Shown: piece by piece, positions 9,151 to 17,124 of the stretch | Position numbering within the stretch: the stretch's first letter is position 1 | Layout of the letters: every line of letters begins with the position of its first letter | DNA from: Phycisphaerales bacterium | GTDB taxonomy: Bacteria; Planctomycetota; Phycisphaerae; Phycisphaerales; SM1A02 | Direction: 5' to 3' | DNA length: 64,000 nt | Assembly: GCA_030749435.1 (NCBI GenBank) | Contig: JASMKH010000002.1 | Coordinates: 62,001 to 126,000, forward strand | Program-made: the position numbers and the translations under genes | Notes under the pieces: generated by a model | Told to the model about the DNA's origin: nothing | Seen by the model: the letters and a program-made list of their open reading frames with translations, nothing else | Databases searched by the model: none

Positions 9151-9725
9151 GGCTCCACCTCCTCGGTGGCACCGTCCGTCCCGTGCCGCCCACGCGAGTT
9201 CAGTTGCTGCTCGTCCTCCGAAGGGGTTGTCTCGGGCATGGGCGGGGCAACCTCGAGGTACCCCTCCAGATGCCGCACCAGTTCGGCGAGCCATCCGGCC
9301 GCTCTGGGAAGGTCTGCCTCGACGGCGGTTGACAGTGGCCGCAGCCCGCCGCGGAAGAGCGTGACCTGGCGGTCAAGCTCCCTGGACCAGCGTGCGATCA
9401 ACTTCAGTTTCTCGGTGGCCTCGTCGGCCGCCGCCTTCGCCTTGCGGATGGCCCGCTGCTGATCAACGAAGCTTCTCGGGTCGGCGTCCGGACGGGAGAT
9501 CTTCGCCCGTTCCAGATCACTGCGAGCCGACGCCAACCGCTGATCTCGCTTTCGTTTCTGCCCTCGCCAGTGCTGCAGCTGCGGCCCCTGGACCCAGGCA
9601 AGCAGTCGCGTGGTGCGATTGACGCACTCGTCGATGGTGCGGGCCATCGACTCGCTTGCTTCGACGATTCTGCCGCGAAGCTCCGCGATCGCATCGATAC
9701 TTCGGACGTTAGCCTGGTCACGCAT
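9147..9725 (-). CDS. Coiled-coil protein of the WXG/FtsK locus
   Basis: 192 residues, start ATG at 9725, nine bases after the stop of the 90-residue WxD protein gene. Mostly helical and highly charged with long heptad-like stretches (about 10-140), no signal peptide and no membrane segment; the last 40 residues are acidic, Pro/Thr-rich and probably disordered. It contains W-x-G-like and W-x-R sites (LQHWRGQKRKRDQ), but no motif I can assign. Placement between two WXG100-like genes suggests a chaperone, adaptor or substrate for the same machine. I do not recognise the family. Confidence 0.6.
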   Translation of the reverse strand: MRDQANVRSIDAIAELRGRIVEASESMARTIDECVNRTTRLLAWVQGPQLQHWRGQKRKRDQRLASARSDLERAKISRPDADPRSFVDQQRAIRKAKAAADEATEKLKLIARWSRELDRQVTLFRGGLRPLSTAVEADLPRAAGWLAELVRHLEGYLEVAPPMPETTPSEDEQQLNSRGRHGTDGATEEVEP

Positions 9726-9734
9726 CCAGATGAT

Positions 9735-10007
9735 CTACCGCTGATTGAGGTAGTCGTCCGCCCGCTGCGCCTTTCGCAGCAGGAACGGCACATGTTCGGA
9801 GACGTCGCTTCGGAACCGTCCGAGCGTTCGCATGGTGTGTTCGAATTCCTCGGAGAACTTCTGGTGCTCCTGATCCCGCCAACTCTGGCCAAGCGTCCTG
9901 TGCCGTGACATGAGCGCATTCATCTGCTCATGCATGGTGTCGGTAAATCGTTTCAGTTCGCTCGCGAAACGCCGTACTTCGTCCGGATCGATGATCGCCT
10001 TGGCCAT
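9735..10007 (-). CDS. WXG100-like protein (90 residues, WxD motif)
   Basis: First gene of the locus. ATG at 10007 is preceded by AAGGAG with a 10-base spacer. The 90-residue protein fits the WXG100 (ESAT-6/EsxA) size class: helix about 8-37, turn with W43-x-D45, helix about 46-85, no signal peptide. The motif W43-x-D45-x2-H48-x4-E53-x-F55 matches the spacing in the 70-residue neighbour exactly. WXG100 proteins form helical-hairpin dimers and leave the cell through EccC/EssC ATPases, and such an ATPase is encoded three genes downstream. Asp instead of Gly at the turn occurs in some divergent members of the family. Family assignment is probable, secretion is inferred. Confidence 0.7.
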   Translation of the reverse strand: MAKAIIDPDEVRRFASELKRFTDTMHEQMNALMSRHRTLGQSWRDQEHQKFSEEFEHTMRTLGRFRSDVSEHVPFLLRKAQRADDYLNQR

Positions 10008-10044
10008 TGTTGGGCGGCTCCTTGTGCAGCACCTGACTCGTGAC

Positions 10045-10050
10045 ACGGTA
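10045..10050 (-). promoter_or_regulatory. -10 box TACCGT of the WXG/FtsK operon
   Basis: TACCGT on the minus strand, 37 bases before the ATG at 10007, directly after the hairpin that follows the respiratory operon. The same hexamer serves coxB and moaE in this window. No -35 match. Confidence 0.4.
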
Positions 10051-10055
10051 GCACC

Positions 10056-10076
10056 CGCTCGCCAGGGCGGCGAGCG
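10056..10076 (-). terminator. Hairpin after the respiratory operon
   Basis: Eight-base perfect stem (CGCTCGCC with GGCGAGCG) around a five-base loop, 21 bases past the last stop of the cytochrome operon (10098) and just before the next promoter. It lacks a U-tract, so it is only a probable terminator. Confidence 0.45.
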
Positions 10077-10097
10077 AATCCCGGCCTCCTCGGACTC

Positions 10098-10610
10098 TCA
10101 CTCCGCTGTGTCCGCCCGTGCTGCCGGATCCTGCTGCTCGGTCGGACCAAAGAGCCGATCCCACGAACCCTCGACACCGCCTTCAACAGTTCCTCTGACG
10201 GAGACGTATCTGGCGCCGGCGATGATCAGTCGTCCCTCGATGTGGGCGTCCGGATGAATGTCGAGATTGCGACCGAGAAAGGAGACGTCGCCGGAGTAGC
10301 GGTCCATGAGCACCGCGTCACCACCGAGGAGCGCGATGTCGGCGGTCGCTCCGCTCAGCGTGATGTCGCTGGCGAAAATGAGCGTGGGCGTTGTGATCGC
10401 GGTCTCCTCGGTGATCGTGGATCCATCCAATTGCGCCCACCCCTGATCGCGAAAGCGGGCCTCATACTCGGTGACGAAGGCGTTGAGCCGCCACGCGGAG
10501 ACTGCGACCAGGACCGCGCCGGTCATGAGAATGCCTGCAAGCGCGATGCAGCCGATGTGATTCCGCCAGGTTGGCAGGACGTCGGTTCGGCTTCCTGAGG
10601 CGTCGGTCAT
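10098..10610 (-). CDS. Membrane-anchored protein with bactofilin-like beta repeats, last gene of respiratory operon
   Basis: 170 residues; ATG at 10610 overlaps the preceding stop (ATGA at 10607-10610). One N-terminal membrane anchor (about residues 21-42), then an extracytoplasmic region whose second half alternates short strands and turns (LTLSGATADIALLGGDA and VSFLGRNLDIHP), like the beta-helix of bactofilins or polymer-forming proteins. No haem, copper or thiol motif is present. It closes the respiratory operon, so it may help assemble or stabilise the complex, but I cannot assign a function. Confidence 0.6.
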   Translation of the reverse strand: MTDASGSRTDVLPTWRNHIGCIALAGILMTGAVLVAVSAWRLNAFVTEYEARFRDQGWAQLDGSTITEETAITTPTLIFASDITLSGATADIALLGGDAVLMDRYSGDVSFLGRNLDIHPDAHIEGRLIIAGARYVSVRGTVEGGVEGSWDRLFGPTEQQDPAARADTAE

Positions 10611-11113
10611 GATGTGCTGGCAGATCTTCCTGCGTGGAGTCGGCGGTTGACACCGTACAACACCAGCGCCGCTGGAACCGGAAGCAGCCACGGCCATGCC
10701 GATGCAAACGGTGGAAGTGCCTCGGCGGCGGAGAAGGACCAGGCCACGCTCGCCTCGGTCGTTTCCGAGGCGACATCCGTGTGGACCTCCCATGCGCCGG
10801 CGGACGGGAGGATGAACTTCGCGGCATGGAGCAGGCGGTTGTCGGCCTGGGGTCGAGTTGCGGCGGTCTTGACCCTCGTGCCGCTGTCCACGTGCAACAG
10901 TGTGAGTTCGACGCTGACTTCAAGTTCGGGCGCGCCGCTGTGGGCGTCCTGAACCATGACGGCAATGTCGATTGGCCCCTGACGCACAGGCGTCGGATCG
11001 GTCATGACCGTCACCTTCCACGGTCCGCAGGTCTCGCTGAGGCGTACCAGGCCACTGTCCGCCCGGGCGGCGGCCGCTGCAGCGATGAGCATGATGACCG
11101 CCGAGCGTTTCAT
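10607..11113 (-). CDS. FixH/YtkA-like periplasmic protein with C-terminal anchor
   Basis: 168 residues with a cleavable-looking signal (about 1-19), an immunoglobulin-like beta domain (about 25-125) with the pattern W-K-V-T-V-M-x-D-P-x-P-x2-G found in YtkA/FixH proteins, and one C-terminal membrane helix (about 134-152). FixH-type proteins take part in copper handling and oxidase maturation. It overlaps the CtaG fusion gene by four bases (ATGA) and the next gene likewise, so all three are probably translationally coupled. No metal-binding Cys or Met cluster is obvious, so its exact role is open. Confidence 0.65.
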   Translation of the reverse strand: MKRSAVIMLIAAAAAARADSGLVRLSETCGPWKVTVMTDPTPVRQGPIDIAVMVQDAHSGAPELEVSVELTLLHVDSGTRVKTAATRPQADNRLLHAAKFILPSAGAWEVHTDVASETTEASVAWSFSAAEALPPFASAWPWLLPVPAALVLYGVNRRLHAGRSASTS

Positions 11114-13437
11114 GGGAGAATCGTTCCCCTCATCTGCATCGGCTGGAGCGTGATCCAGACACCGATCGCAAAGAGCAGGATGCCGGGAAGCGAGAGCACC
11201 GCCGTCGCGAGAAGCGGACGTCGCTGCGTGGCGGCCCTGGCCAGCCGGTGCGCGGCGATGAGCGTCAGGACGAGCCCCGCATCAAGAAGCAGCAGTTCCA
11301 GCGGCAGCAGCCACGTCGGAACATTGAGGCAGCATGCCAGAACCCACGCGGGCGGTCCGAAGTCGAGCCCCACGTCGTTGGCGAGGCGTTGCGAGACCGG
11401 GACGATTGTGCCCAGACTCGTCAGAAAGTGAAACAGCATATGGACGACCCACATCGCGAACCCGATCGGCACGAGGGTGAAGGCGAGGCGGCAGGTTGTC
11501 TGCAGTACGCCTTCGCGGAGCCGGCAGATCGCAGCGGTCGCCACCACGATGAGCGGAAGCAGCAGCACCGGCAAGGCGACGGCGACCGCGACCAGCACCA
11601 GCGTGGCGGCGAGCACGGGGGTCGCCGCGCCGATCGAGGCGCTGAAGCGGTCTTCGAGTTCGAGAACGGGCCCGACCATGCCCAGCGCATTGGCGAAGGC
11701 CCCGAATGTCAGCACCGCCGCGAGCGCCGCCAGATCAGGTCGCTTTGAGAGGCGGCCGATTCCACCACGCCACGGGTTGCTTGAGACGTCCCGGAGCAGA
11801 GGCCGCGGGAGAACGCCGACATTATCGTGTGGACATGCCCGCGCGCAGTCCATACACCAGGTGCAGTCGATGTTGCCCTGTTTGGTCGGCACGTAGAGGT
11901 CCAGTTCGCAGCCCCGGCCGCCGGGACCACCGCGAATGCAGTCCCGTGTTCGGCAGGTCCCGCATACCGAGCGGTCGATGACCGCGACGTCGCGAGGCGA
12001 GGCCATCGATTCGATGAAGTGAAACTGCCCGATCGGGCAGACCCATCGGCAGAACGCGGCGCCACGGAAGAGGGCGTCAATGGTGAACGCCGCAGCGAAG
12101 TACCCGATGACGACCCATGCGGTCCACCAGGTCGAGTCCCAGAGGCTGAACGCCTCGTAGGCCCACAGGTAGAGCAGCAGCAGGCTCACGGCGAGCCATT
12201 TGCTTCGCAGGTGACGCGGCCATCGCCGAACGGGTCGAAAGAGCCACTTGCCCAGTTCCCGGGGAATCATGAACGGGCATGCCCAGCAGAACGCATTGCC
12301 TGCGACGAGCAGCGCGATGACGACGAAGCCTCGCCAGTGCGTCCATGGCAGGACGCCCGCCAGATTCATCGGGCTCAGCGTCGGGCCAAGCAGTCCGTCA
12401 ACCACGATGGCCGCCGCGATGGCGAGCAGCGTCCACTGCACGGTCCGCCGAACGCGGAGCGACTTCAATGCCGATCCGAGCATCGGGAGGCGAAGCAGAT
12501 CCGATCGTCGCCGCGAGGGCTTCGGCGTCCACCCGCTGCCGAGTGTTCCACCCTGGATTGGCAGGGAGATCTCGACGGGAGGTCTGTGGAGGCCATGACC
12601 GGCCAGTGCCGGAACTGCCGAGAGCCTCGGCTGCAACAGGCGTTTGATGATGAGTCCGACGGGGAGCAGGAACGCGGCCGATCCGGCGACCCACATGACG
12701 CCGCCCGCCGCAGCCTGATCGTGCAGGGTCGTGATGCCCAGAAGCTCAGGGGCTGCCGCGTAGGCGCCGTAGATCGGGGTCCCGAGAAACACGAAAATGG
12801 CTGAGAACAGGGTGTTCTGAAGGTCCGCGGCCAGGAGGTAGGGAAGCATGGCCCAACGCGGCCAGACCGACCTGCTCGGCCAGGGCTGCACGACCGGCCA
12901 CCAGAACAGGAGCGCGGTCGTGATGAACGTGAAGTGCTCCACCTCGTGCCAGAAACTGCTGCGAAGCGCGCGTTCGTAGAACGCGGGGTAGTGCCATACC
13001 CAGGTCGCGACAATAAAGAGGGCAAGCGTGACGACAGGATGCGTCACGACCCGGATGATGCTGCGGAATCCCGGTGATGCCAGGAACGGGCCGAGCCAGT
13101 CGGTACGAATGCTCGCTGGAAGGCCGCGAAGCATGGGGATGCCCGGCAGTGCCAGCAGAATGAGTGGTGGTCCGACCATCATCAGCATGACGTGCTGCAG
13201 CATGTGGACCTGTAGCAGCATCGATGCGATCGGGTCGATCGGGGAGGCAATCGCCAGCCAGCATGTGGCGACTCCGGCAATGAGTGAGGCGAGCCGCCAC
13301 CGCGAGAAACGTCGCGGCATCGTCCGGTGCAGGCCACGCCATCCTCGCCAGTAGATCAGCACCGCAATGAGCGAAATCGCCAGTGGCCAGGGCTCGATGG
13401 TCCAGGACGTCAGGATGGCGCGGGCCACATCGGACAT
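11110..13437 (-). CDS. CtaG-type oxidase assembly protein fused to a NapH/CcoG-like polyferredoxin
   Basis: 775 residues in two recognisable parts. Residues 1-270 form a multi-helix CtaG-like (caa3 assembly) domain with LLQVHMLQHVML and a W-H-E-V-E-H segment whose histidines could bind copper. Residues about 330-620 form a polyferredoxin-type membrane module: CWACP (384-388), CRWVCP (463-468), a Cys cluster at 492, 495, 500 and 510, and a 4Fe-4S signature C525-x2-C528-x2-C531-x3-C535-P. Further membrane helices run to the end. CtaG proteins deliver copper to the oxidase; NapH/CcoG-type proteins move electrons or reduce copper. The fusion suggests copper delivery and reduction in one polypeptide. 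Starts at 13437, 54 bases after the cytochrome b stop. Confidence 0.85.
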   Translation of the reverse strand: MSDVARAILTSWTIEPWPLAISLIAVLIYWRGWRGLHRTMPRRFSRWRLASLIAGVATCWLAIASPIDPIASMLLQVHMLQHVMLMMVGPPLILLALPGIPMLRGLPASIRTDWLGPFLASPGFRSIIRVVTHPVVTLALFIVATWVWHYPAFYERALRSSFWHEVEHFTFITTALLFWWPVVQPWPSRSVWPRWAMLPYLLAADLQNTLFSAIFVFLGTPIYGAYAAAPELLGITTLHDQAAAGGVMWVAGSAAFLLPVGLIIKRLLQPRLSAVPALAGHGLHRPPVEISLPIQGGTLGSGWTPKPSRRRSDLLRLPMLGSALKSLRVRRTVQWTLLAIAAAIVVDGLLGPTLSPMNLAGVLPWTHWRGFVVIALLVAGNAFCWACPFMIPRELGKWLFRPVRRWPRHLRSKWLAVSLLLLYLWAYEAFSLWDSTWWTAWVVIGYFAAAFTIDALFRGAAFCRWVCPIGQFHFIESMASPRDVAVIDRSVCGTCRTRDCIRGGPGGRGCELDLYVPTKQGNIDCTWCMDCARACPHDNVGVLPRPLLRDVSSNPWRGGIGRLSKRPDLAALAAVLTFGAFANALGMVGPVLELEDRFSASIGAATPVLAATLVLVAVAVALPVLLLPLIVVATAAICRLREGVLQTTCRLAFTLVPIGFAMWVVHMLFHFLTSLGTIVPVSQRLANDVGLDFGPPAWVLACCLNVPTWLLPLELLLLDAGLVLTLIAAHRLARAATQRRPLLATAVLSLPGILLFAIGVWITLQPMQMRGTILP

Positions 13438-13491
13438 GGCCTCAGGCTATCAGCAGGTCTGCGTGGCGCGAGCCGAAGTGATGACGGGGCA

Positions 13492-14973
13492 TCAGGAGTC
13501 GGGAAGGATCGGTGGGACCGGGTCCTGCGTCGGACGGGGATTCATCGAGTACCCCGCTCTGGGCTCGTGTTCCCAGGCGTTGGTCAGCGTGAGCAGGAAC
13601 GCAGTGAGCGCCGTGGTCTCCTCGGGCGAGAGGTGCTTGCCGTAGGCCGGCATGTTGCCGCCGCCCTGCAGGACCTGCCTGATCAACTGATCGCCGTTGA
13701 GTCGGGATGCAACGCCATCGAGCGCCGGGCCGCGTTCGCCTCCTCTGCCATCGAGCATGTGGCAGTTGCGGCACTGCTTGTTCTGCACAACGATCGCGCC
13801 CTGCAGTTCAAGTGGCGATCTTCCCTTGACATACTGGGGCGGGGTTGGGATGCCGCTCCACGCATCCATGACCGGCGACCAGGGTGCGCGGTACCCCAGA
13901 TAGGTGAGCGTACTGAGGGACAGCAGCAGCAGAATGACAGCAACCACCGAAACAGGCCTTCTCCTCCAGTGCTTCTCGCCACCTCCTGAGAGGAATGGGA
14001 GCAGGACGAGTACGGCGACTGCCAGAATGGGGGCGCCCAGAATCAGGAACGTCTCCATGTAGGGCGGCAGCAGCGCGAGCACGGCAAACAGGGACTGGAA
14101 GTAGAAGTCTGGCCGGGGCGCCGTCTGCACGAACGCCGGGTTGGGTTCGCCCGCGGGGCCTGCCGGTCCGAACATCATCGCGCAGAAGAACAGGAGGCCC
14201 AAGGTCAGCCCACAGGCGATCATGTCCCGGCCCGCCGCATTGGGGAAGAAGGGCATGCCTCGCTTCTCGACCAGTTCGTGATACTTCTCTTCGTATGTCG
14301 CCTTCTCGACGAGCACGCCCGGCGTCGGCTTCTCGTTGATGCCGCACTTGATGACCAGCAGCAGGTGCAGGCCGATTAGGCCAATGAGTGCGGCCGGAAT
14401 CATGAAGACGTGCAGCGTGAAAAACCGGCTCAGCGTCTGCCCACCGATGATCGGCCCGCCAAGCACGAAGTGGACGAGACCCGGCCCGATCCACGGGACG
14501 CGGCCGGCCATCGACATGCCGACGCCGAGTCCCCAGTATGAATCCTGATCCCATCGCAGGACCTGTCCTGTGAACGCCATGCCGAGCGTGCAGAAGAACA
14601 GAAGCACACCGCAGATCCACGTGAGTTCTCTCGGGTACTTGAAGGCACCGAAGAGGAAGACCTGAATCATGTGGATGGTCATCGCGGCGACCATCAGGTG
14701 CGAGCCCCAGACATGAAGGGCTCGCAGGAACCATCCCATCTCGGCCTGGAATGTGATGTACTCAAGCGACTCGAACGCTTCGCCGGCGGAGGGGACGTAG
14801 AGCAGCGAGAGTGAGATGCCGGTGACGATCTGGCAGATGAACAGCACGAGCGTCATCGACCCGAACACGTACCACCACTTGGCACTCCGGGGGACGGGAT
14901 GCGTGACGCTCGGCCCCATCACCTCCGCGAGATGCGTGCGAGATTCAAGCCATTTGAGAAGGGGAATGTTCAT
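13492..14973 (-). CDS. Cytochrome b of the bc complex with C-terminal cytochrome c domain
   Basis: 493 residues. The full-length cytochrome b part (1-365) binds two haems b through His87/His101 (13 residues between) and His188/His203 (14 between, the b6f-like spacing). The quinol-site motif is PDFY (288-291) in place of PEWY. The C-terminal domain (from about 385) is a cytochrome c with CRNCH (401-405). The start at 14973 follows the Rieske stop by four bases. Oxidises quinol in the membrane and, with the Rieske protein, passes electrons to c-type haems. The fused haem c could pass electrons straight on to the oxidase encoded in the same operon. Confidence 0.93.
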   Translation of the reverse strand: MNIPLLKWLESRTHLAEVMGPSVTHPVPRSAKWWYVFGSMTLVLFICQIVTGISLSLLYVPSAGEAFESLEYITFQAEMGWFLRALHVWGSHLMVAAMTIHMIQVFLFGAFKYPRELTWICGVLLFFCTLGMAFTGQVLRWDQDSYWGLGVGMSMAGRVPWIGPGLVHFVLGGPIIGGQTLSRFFTLHVFMIPAALIGLIGLHLLLVIKCGINEKPTPGVLVEKATYEEKYHELVEKRGMPFFPNAAGRDMIACGLTLGLLFFCAMMFGPAGPAGEPNPAFVQTAPRPDFYFQSLFAVLALLPPYMETFLILGAPILAVAVLVLLPFLSGGGEKHWRRRPVSVVAVILLLLSLSTLTYLGYRAPWSPVMDAWSGIPTPPQYVKGRSPLELQGAIVVQNKQCRNCHMLDGRGGERGPALDGVASRLNGDQLIRQVLQGGGNMPAYGKHLSPEETTALTAFLLTLTNAWEHEPRAGYSMNPRPTQDPVPPILPDS

Positions 14974-14977
14974 GGAG

Positions 14978-15532
14978 TCAGGCCGTCTGCTGCAGTGTCG
15001 GAAGTCGCCCGGCCTTGATCTGCAGCGATCCATTCTTGATGCGTGTCTGGTAGGTGTAGAGTCCGCGGGGCGGCGGCCCCGCGGCGTGTGAGCCGTCGGC
15101 GTAATACACGCCGCCGTGACAGGGGCACATGAAGAGGTTGCTCTCCGGGAACCACCTGACAGGGCAGCCCAGATGCGTGCAGTTGATGGCGAACACGGTG
15201 AACGCGCCCGAGTCCTCGCGGCGAACCCAGCATGGGGTTTCGGCCACGTACCCATCCCAAGGTGTCCGGACTGGATTGACGTACGTCGCCAGCCGCGTCT
15301 GCCCCTTGGGGAAACGGGCCGGATCGCCCAGATCGGTCCACTTCTGCCAGCCGGTAGATCGCCACGGGCTGAAGAGGTAGCCGAGAATCGGAATGGCGAT
15401 CAGCAGCGACGCAATGGCGGTGAGGGCGCCCCCAAGCCAGAACAGGAACCCTCGCCGCGAAGGCTCGGGGCCGGAGGCATCGCCCATCATCTCGGGGTCG
15501 GGGGCACTTCGATAGTCGAACTTCTCGCCCAT
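14978..15532 (-). CDS. Rieske iron-sulphur protein of the bc complex
   Basis: 184 residues. N-terminal twin-arginine signal-anchor (SRRGFL at 25-30, followed by a hydrophobic helix to about 54), so it is probably exported folded by Tat. The 2Fe-2S cluster ligands are Cys118 and His120 (in CTHLGC) and Cys136 and His139 (in CPCHGG); Cys123 and Cys138 form the usual disulphide. The last Gly of the second box replaces the more common Ser, which tends to go with a lower cluster potential in this family. It is encoded directly upstream of cytochrome b and three bases after the dihaem cytochrome gene. Confidence 0.95.
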   Translation of the reverse strand: MGEKFDYRSAPDPEMMGDASGPEPSRRGFLFWLGGALTAIASLLIAIPILGYLFSPWRSTGWQKWTDLGDPARFPKGQTRLATYVNPVRTPWDGYVAETPCWVRREDSGAFTVFAINCTHLGCPVRWFPESNLFMCPCHGGVYYADGSHAAGPPPRGLYTYQTRIKNGSLQIKAGRLPTLQQTA

Positions 15533-15535
15533 GGC

Positions 15536-16297
15536 TCAGGTGCCTCCTCGGAAGCCGGGGTCGTTATTGCCGGAAGCCGGGTAGGGCTGCCCGGGGAACT
15601 CCACGCGGTGGGATGTGATCCACGCCAGCAGATCGGCCACCTGACCCACGGTCAGGGGCGGAAGGCCGTCCCGCTGCGGTACGGGCTTGCCGTTGAGGTT
15701 GCCGTACCAGTCCGGCATGCCGACGTCGGGTCGGCCGCACACGATGGTGGCCCGAATCATCTGGTCGCTCGCCAGGGCGAGGAAGGATGGGTCGATCGGA
15801 CTGCCGGCCATGGCGCCCACGCCGTTCTCACCGTGGCACGGGCTGCAGTAGGAGTTGAACACCACGAGTCCTCGGTCGGCATTGCCCGGCGACTGCCTCC
15901 AGTTGATGATGGCCGGGGACGCGGCGGCGTAGCTGGGGGGAGTGCCGCCCCAGTTCGTTCGCATGCCCGCCACCACCGCGTCGATCTGCTCATCGGTCAT
16001 CCATCCACCGTTCGCGGTCGAATGGGGGGGCATGAGCGTTCCGTTGATGCCATCTGCAATCGTCGTTCGGAGCCACTGGTCGGTCACGAGGGATTGGTAC
16101 AGCGGGTCATTCAGTGGCCTGGCAGGACCCCACGTGCCGTTTTCGCCGTGGCAACCTTGACAGTTGGTGGCCCACAGCGGGGCGAAGCCGTGCACGGTTG
16201 TCGGGTTGCCCCGATCAACCTCCGGCGTCGTCGGGCGGCCGGGCATCCAGTCGCAGCCGGCGGTGGCGAGCAGCAGCAGGGCGATCAGGCGATTCAT
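15536..16297 (-). CDS. Dihaem cytochrome c lipoprotein
   Basis: 253 residues. Lipoprotein signal with Cys15 (ATAGC), then two cytochrome c domains with CQGCH (46-50) and CSPCH (151-155). Each domain is followed by a candidate axial Met (GTLMPPHS and VGMPDWY). Start ATG at 16297 overlaps the preceding stop by four bases. Such membrane-tethered dihaem cytochromes link a bc complex to an oxidase, replacing cytochrome c1 or soluble cytochrome c. Position between subunits of both complexes supports that role. Confidence 0.9.
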   Translation of the reverse strand: MNRLIALLLLATAGCDWMPGRPTTPEVDRGNPTTVHGFAPLWATNCQGCHGENGTWGPARPLNDPLYQSLVTDQWLRTTIADGINGTLMPPHSTANGGWMTDEQIDAVVAGMRTNWGGTPPSYAAASPAIINWRQSPGNADRGLVVFNSYCSPCHGENGVGAMAGSPIDPSFLALASDQMIRATIVCGRPDVGMPDWYGNLNGKPVPQRDGLPPLTVGQVADLLAWITSHRVEFPGQPYPASGNNDPGFRGGT

Positions 16298-17124
16298 GAG
16301 TTGCCTCCCGTGCGCTGCGTCTCGAGGCCGATTCGATCCACGTAATGCCAGTTCTGCATGGTGCCGATCTTCTCGCTGCGAATGATCCACCAGCCGGTCG
16401 TGACCCCATACACCACTTGCGAGGCGATAAACCAGATCCACTCGACGTGGTCACCCAACGCGGGATTGACAACCGATACAGCGGCCCATGTCAGCCCGGA
16501 CCACATGAGCGGCACGATGATCGCCGCGAATACCAGCGGCGCTCTGGGAACCAGTGGAAGGACGACGCCATAGAGGAGCCCGACGGTGATGGCCATGACT
16601 GCCTGAATGATGATGCCCACAATGAGTCCCTCGGTGCTGAATGCGGCGAGTTCTTCCATGGACAGATCGGCGACGCCCGAGCGGAGCGTTCCGGCGAGCA
16701 GGTTGACCGCATACCAGAGGGAGCCGTGGGCAATGAGCCCCCAGAGCGATGCGAAGATCGCCATGACGACCCCACCGATGGCGCCCCCAATCATGCCGTC
16801 GCGATACCGGTGAATCTCCATCGGAATGCGGGCGCGATGGCTTGAGTCACCGAGCAGGTGGTCCACCGATCCGGGGCGAGGCACGATTGGGGTCGGTTTC
16901 TCCCGAGCCGGGGGTGCGACCATCTCCAGCGAATCCGGGTTGGCGTTTCTGAACCAGTCGACGGCGCCCGCCAGAAGCGCGGTCAGTCCGACGACGGCGA
17001 CGATCCAGTTCGTGACGATGCCTGCGGCCATCAGCGTGAATCCGAAGGCGCAGATCATCGGTCCAGCGGTCGGCTGCGGCAATTCGATGCCGTGCGTCTT
17101 CTCGTTGGGGGGGATGCTGTTCAT
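16294..17124 (-). CDS. Multi-helix membrane protein of the respiratory operon
   Basis: 276 residues, ATG at 17124 overlapping the subunit III stop (ATGA). The N-terminal part (about 20-62) has two membrane helices and resembles the small subunit IV sometimes found after oxidase subunit III. After a Pro/charged linker (about 70-105) come five or so more helices, starting with GMIGGAIGGVVMAIFASLWGL (about 110-130, Gly-zipper-like). No haem- or metal-binding motif is evident. It sits between oxidase and bc genes, so it may hold the two complexes together. I do not recognise a family for the second part. Confidence 0.7.
   Translation of the reverse strand: MNSIPPNEKTHGIELPQPTAGPMICAFGFTLMAAGIVTNWIVAVVGLTALLAGAVDWFRNANPDSLEMVAPPAREKPTPIVPRPGSVDHLLGDSSHRARIPMEIHRYRDGMIGGAIGGVVMAIFASLWGLIAHGSLWYAVNLLAGTLRSGVADLSMEELAAFSTEGLIVGIIIQAVMAITVGLLYGVVLPLVPRAPLVFAAIIVPLMWSGLTWAAVSVVNPALGDHVEWIWFIASQVVYGVTTGWWIIRSEKIGTMQNWHYVDRIGLETQRTGGNS

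Noticed and set aside
10607-11113. FixH-like gene as proof of a cbb3 oxidase
   Set aside because: The oxidase in this operon has the CuA subunit II and the A-type HPEVY motif, so it is caa3-type; the FixH likeness is only to the fold.
15116-16345. 409-codon plus-strand frame opposite the Rieske and dihaem cytochrome genes
   Set aside because: Antisense shadow; rich in Arg, Gly and His with no recognisable domain, while the minus-strand genes carry exact haem and Fe-S motifs.
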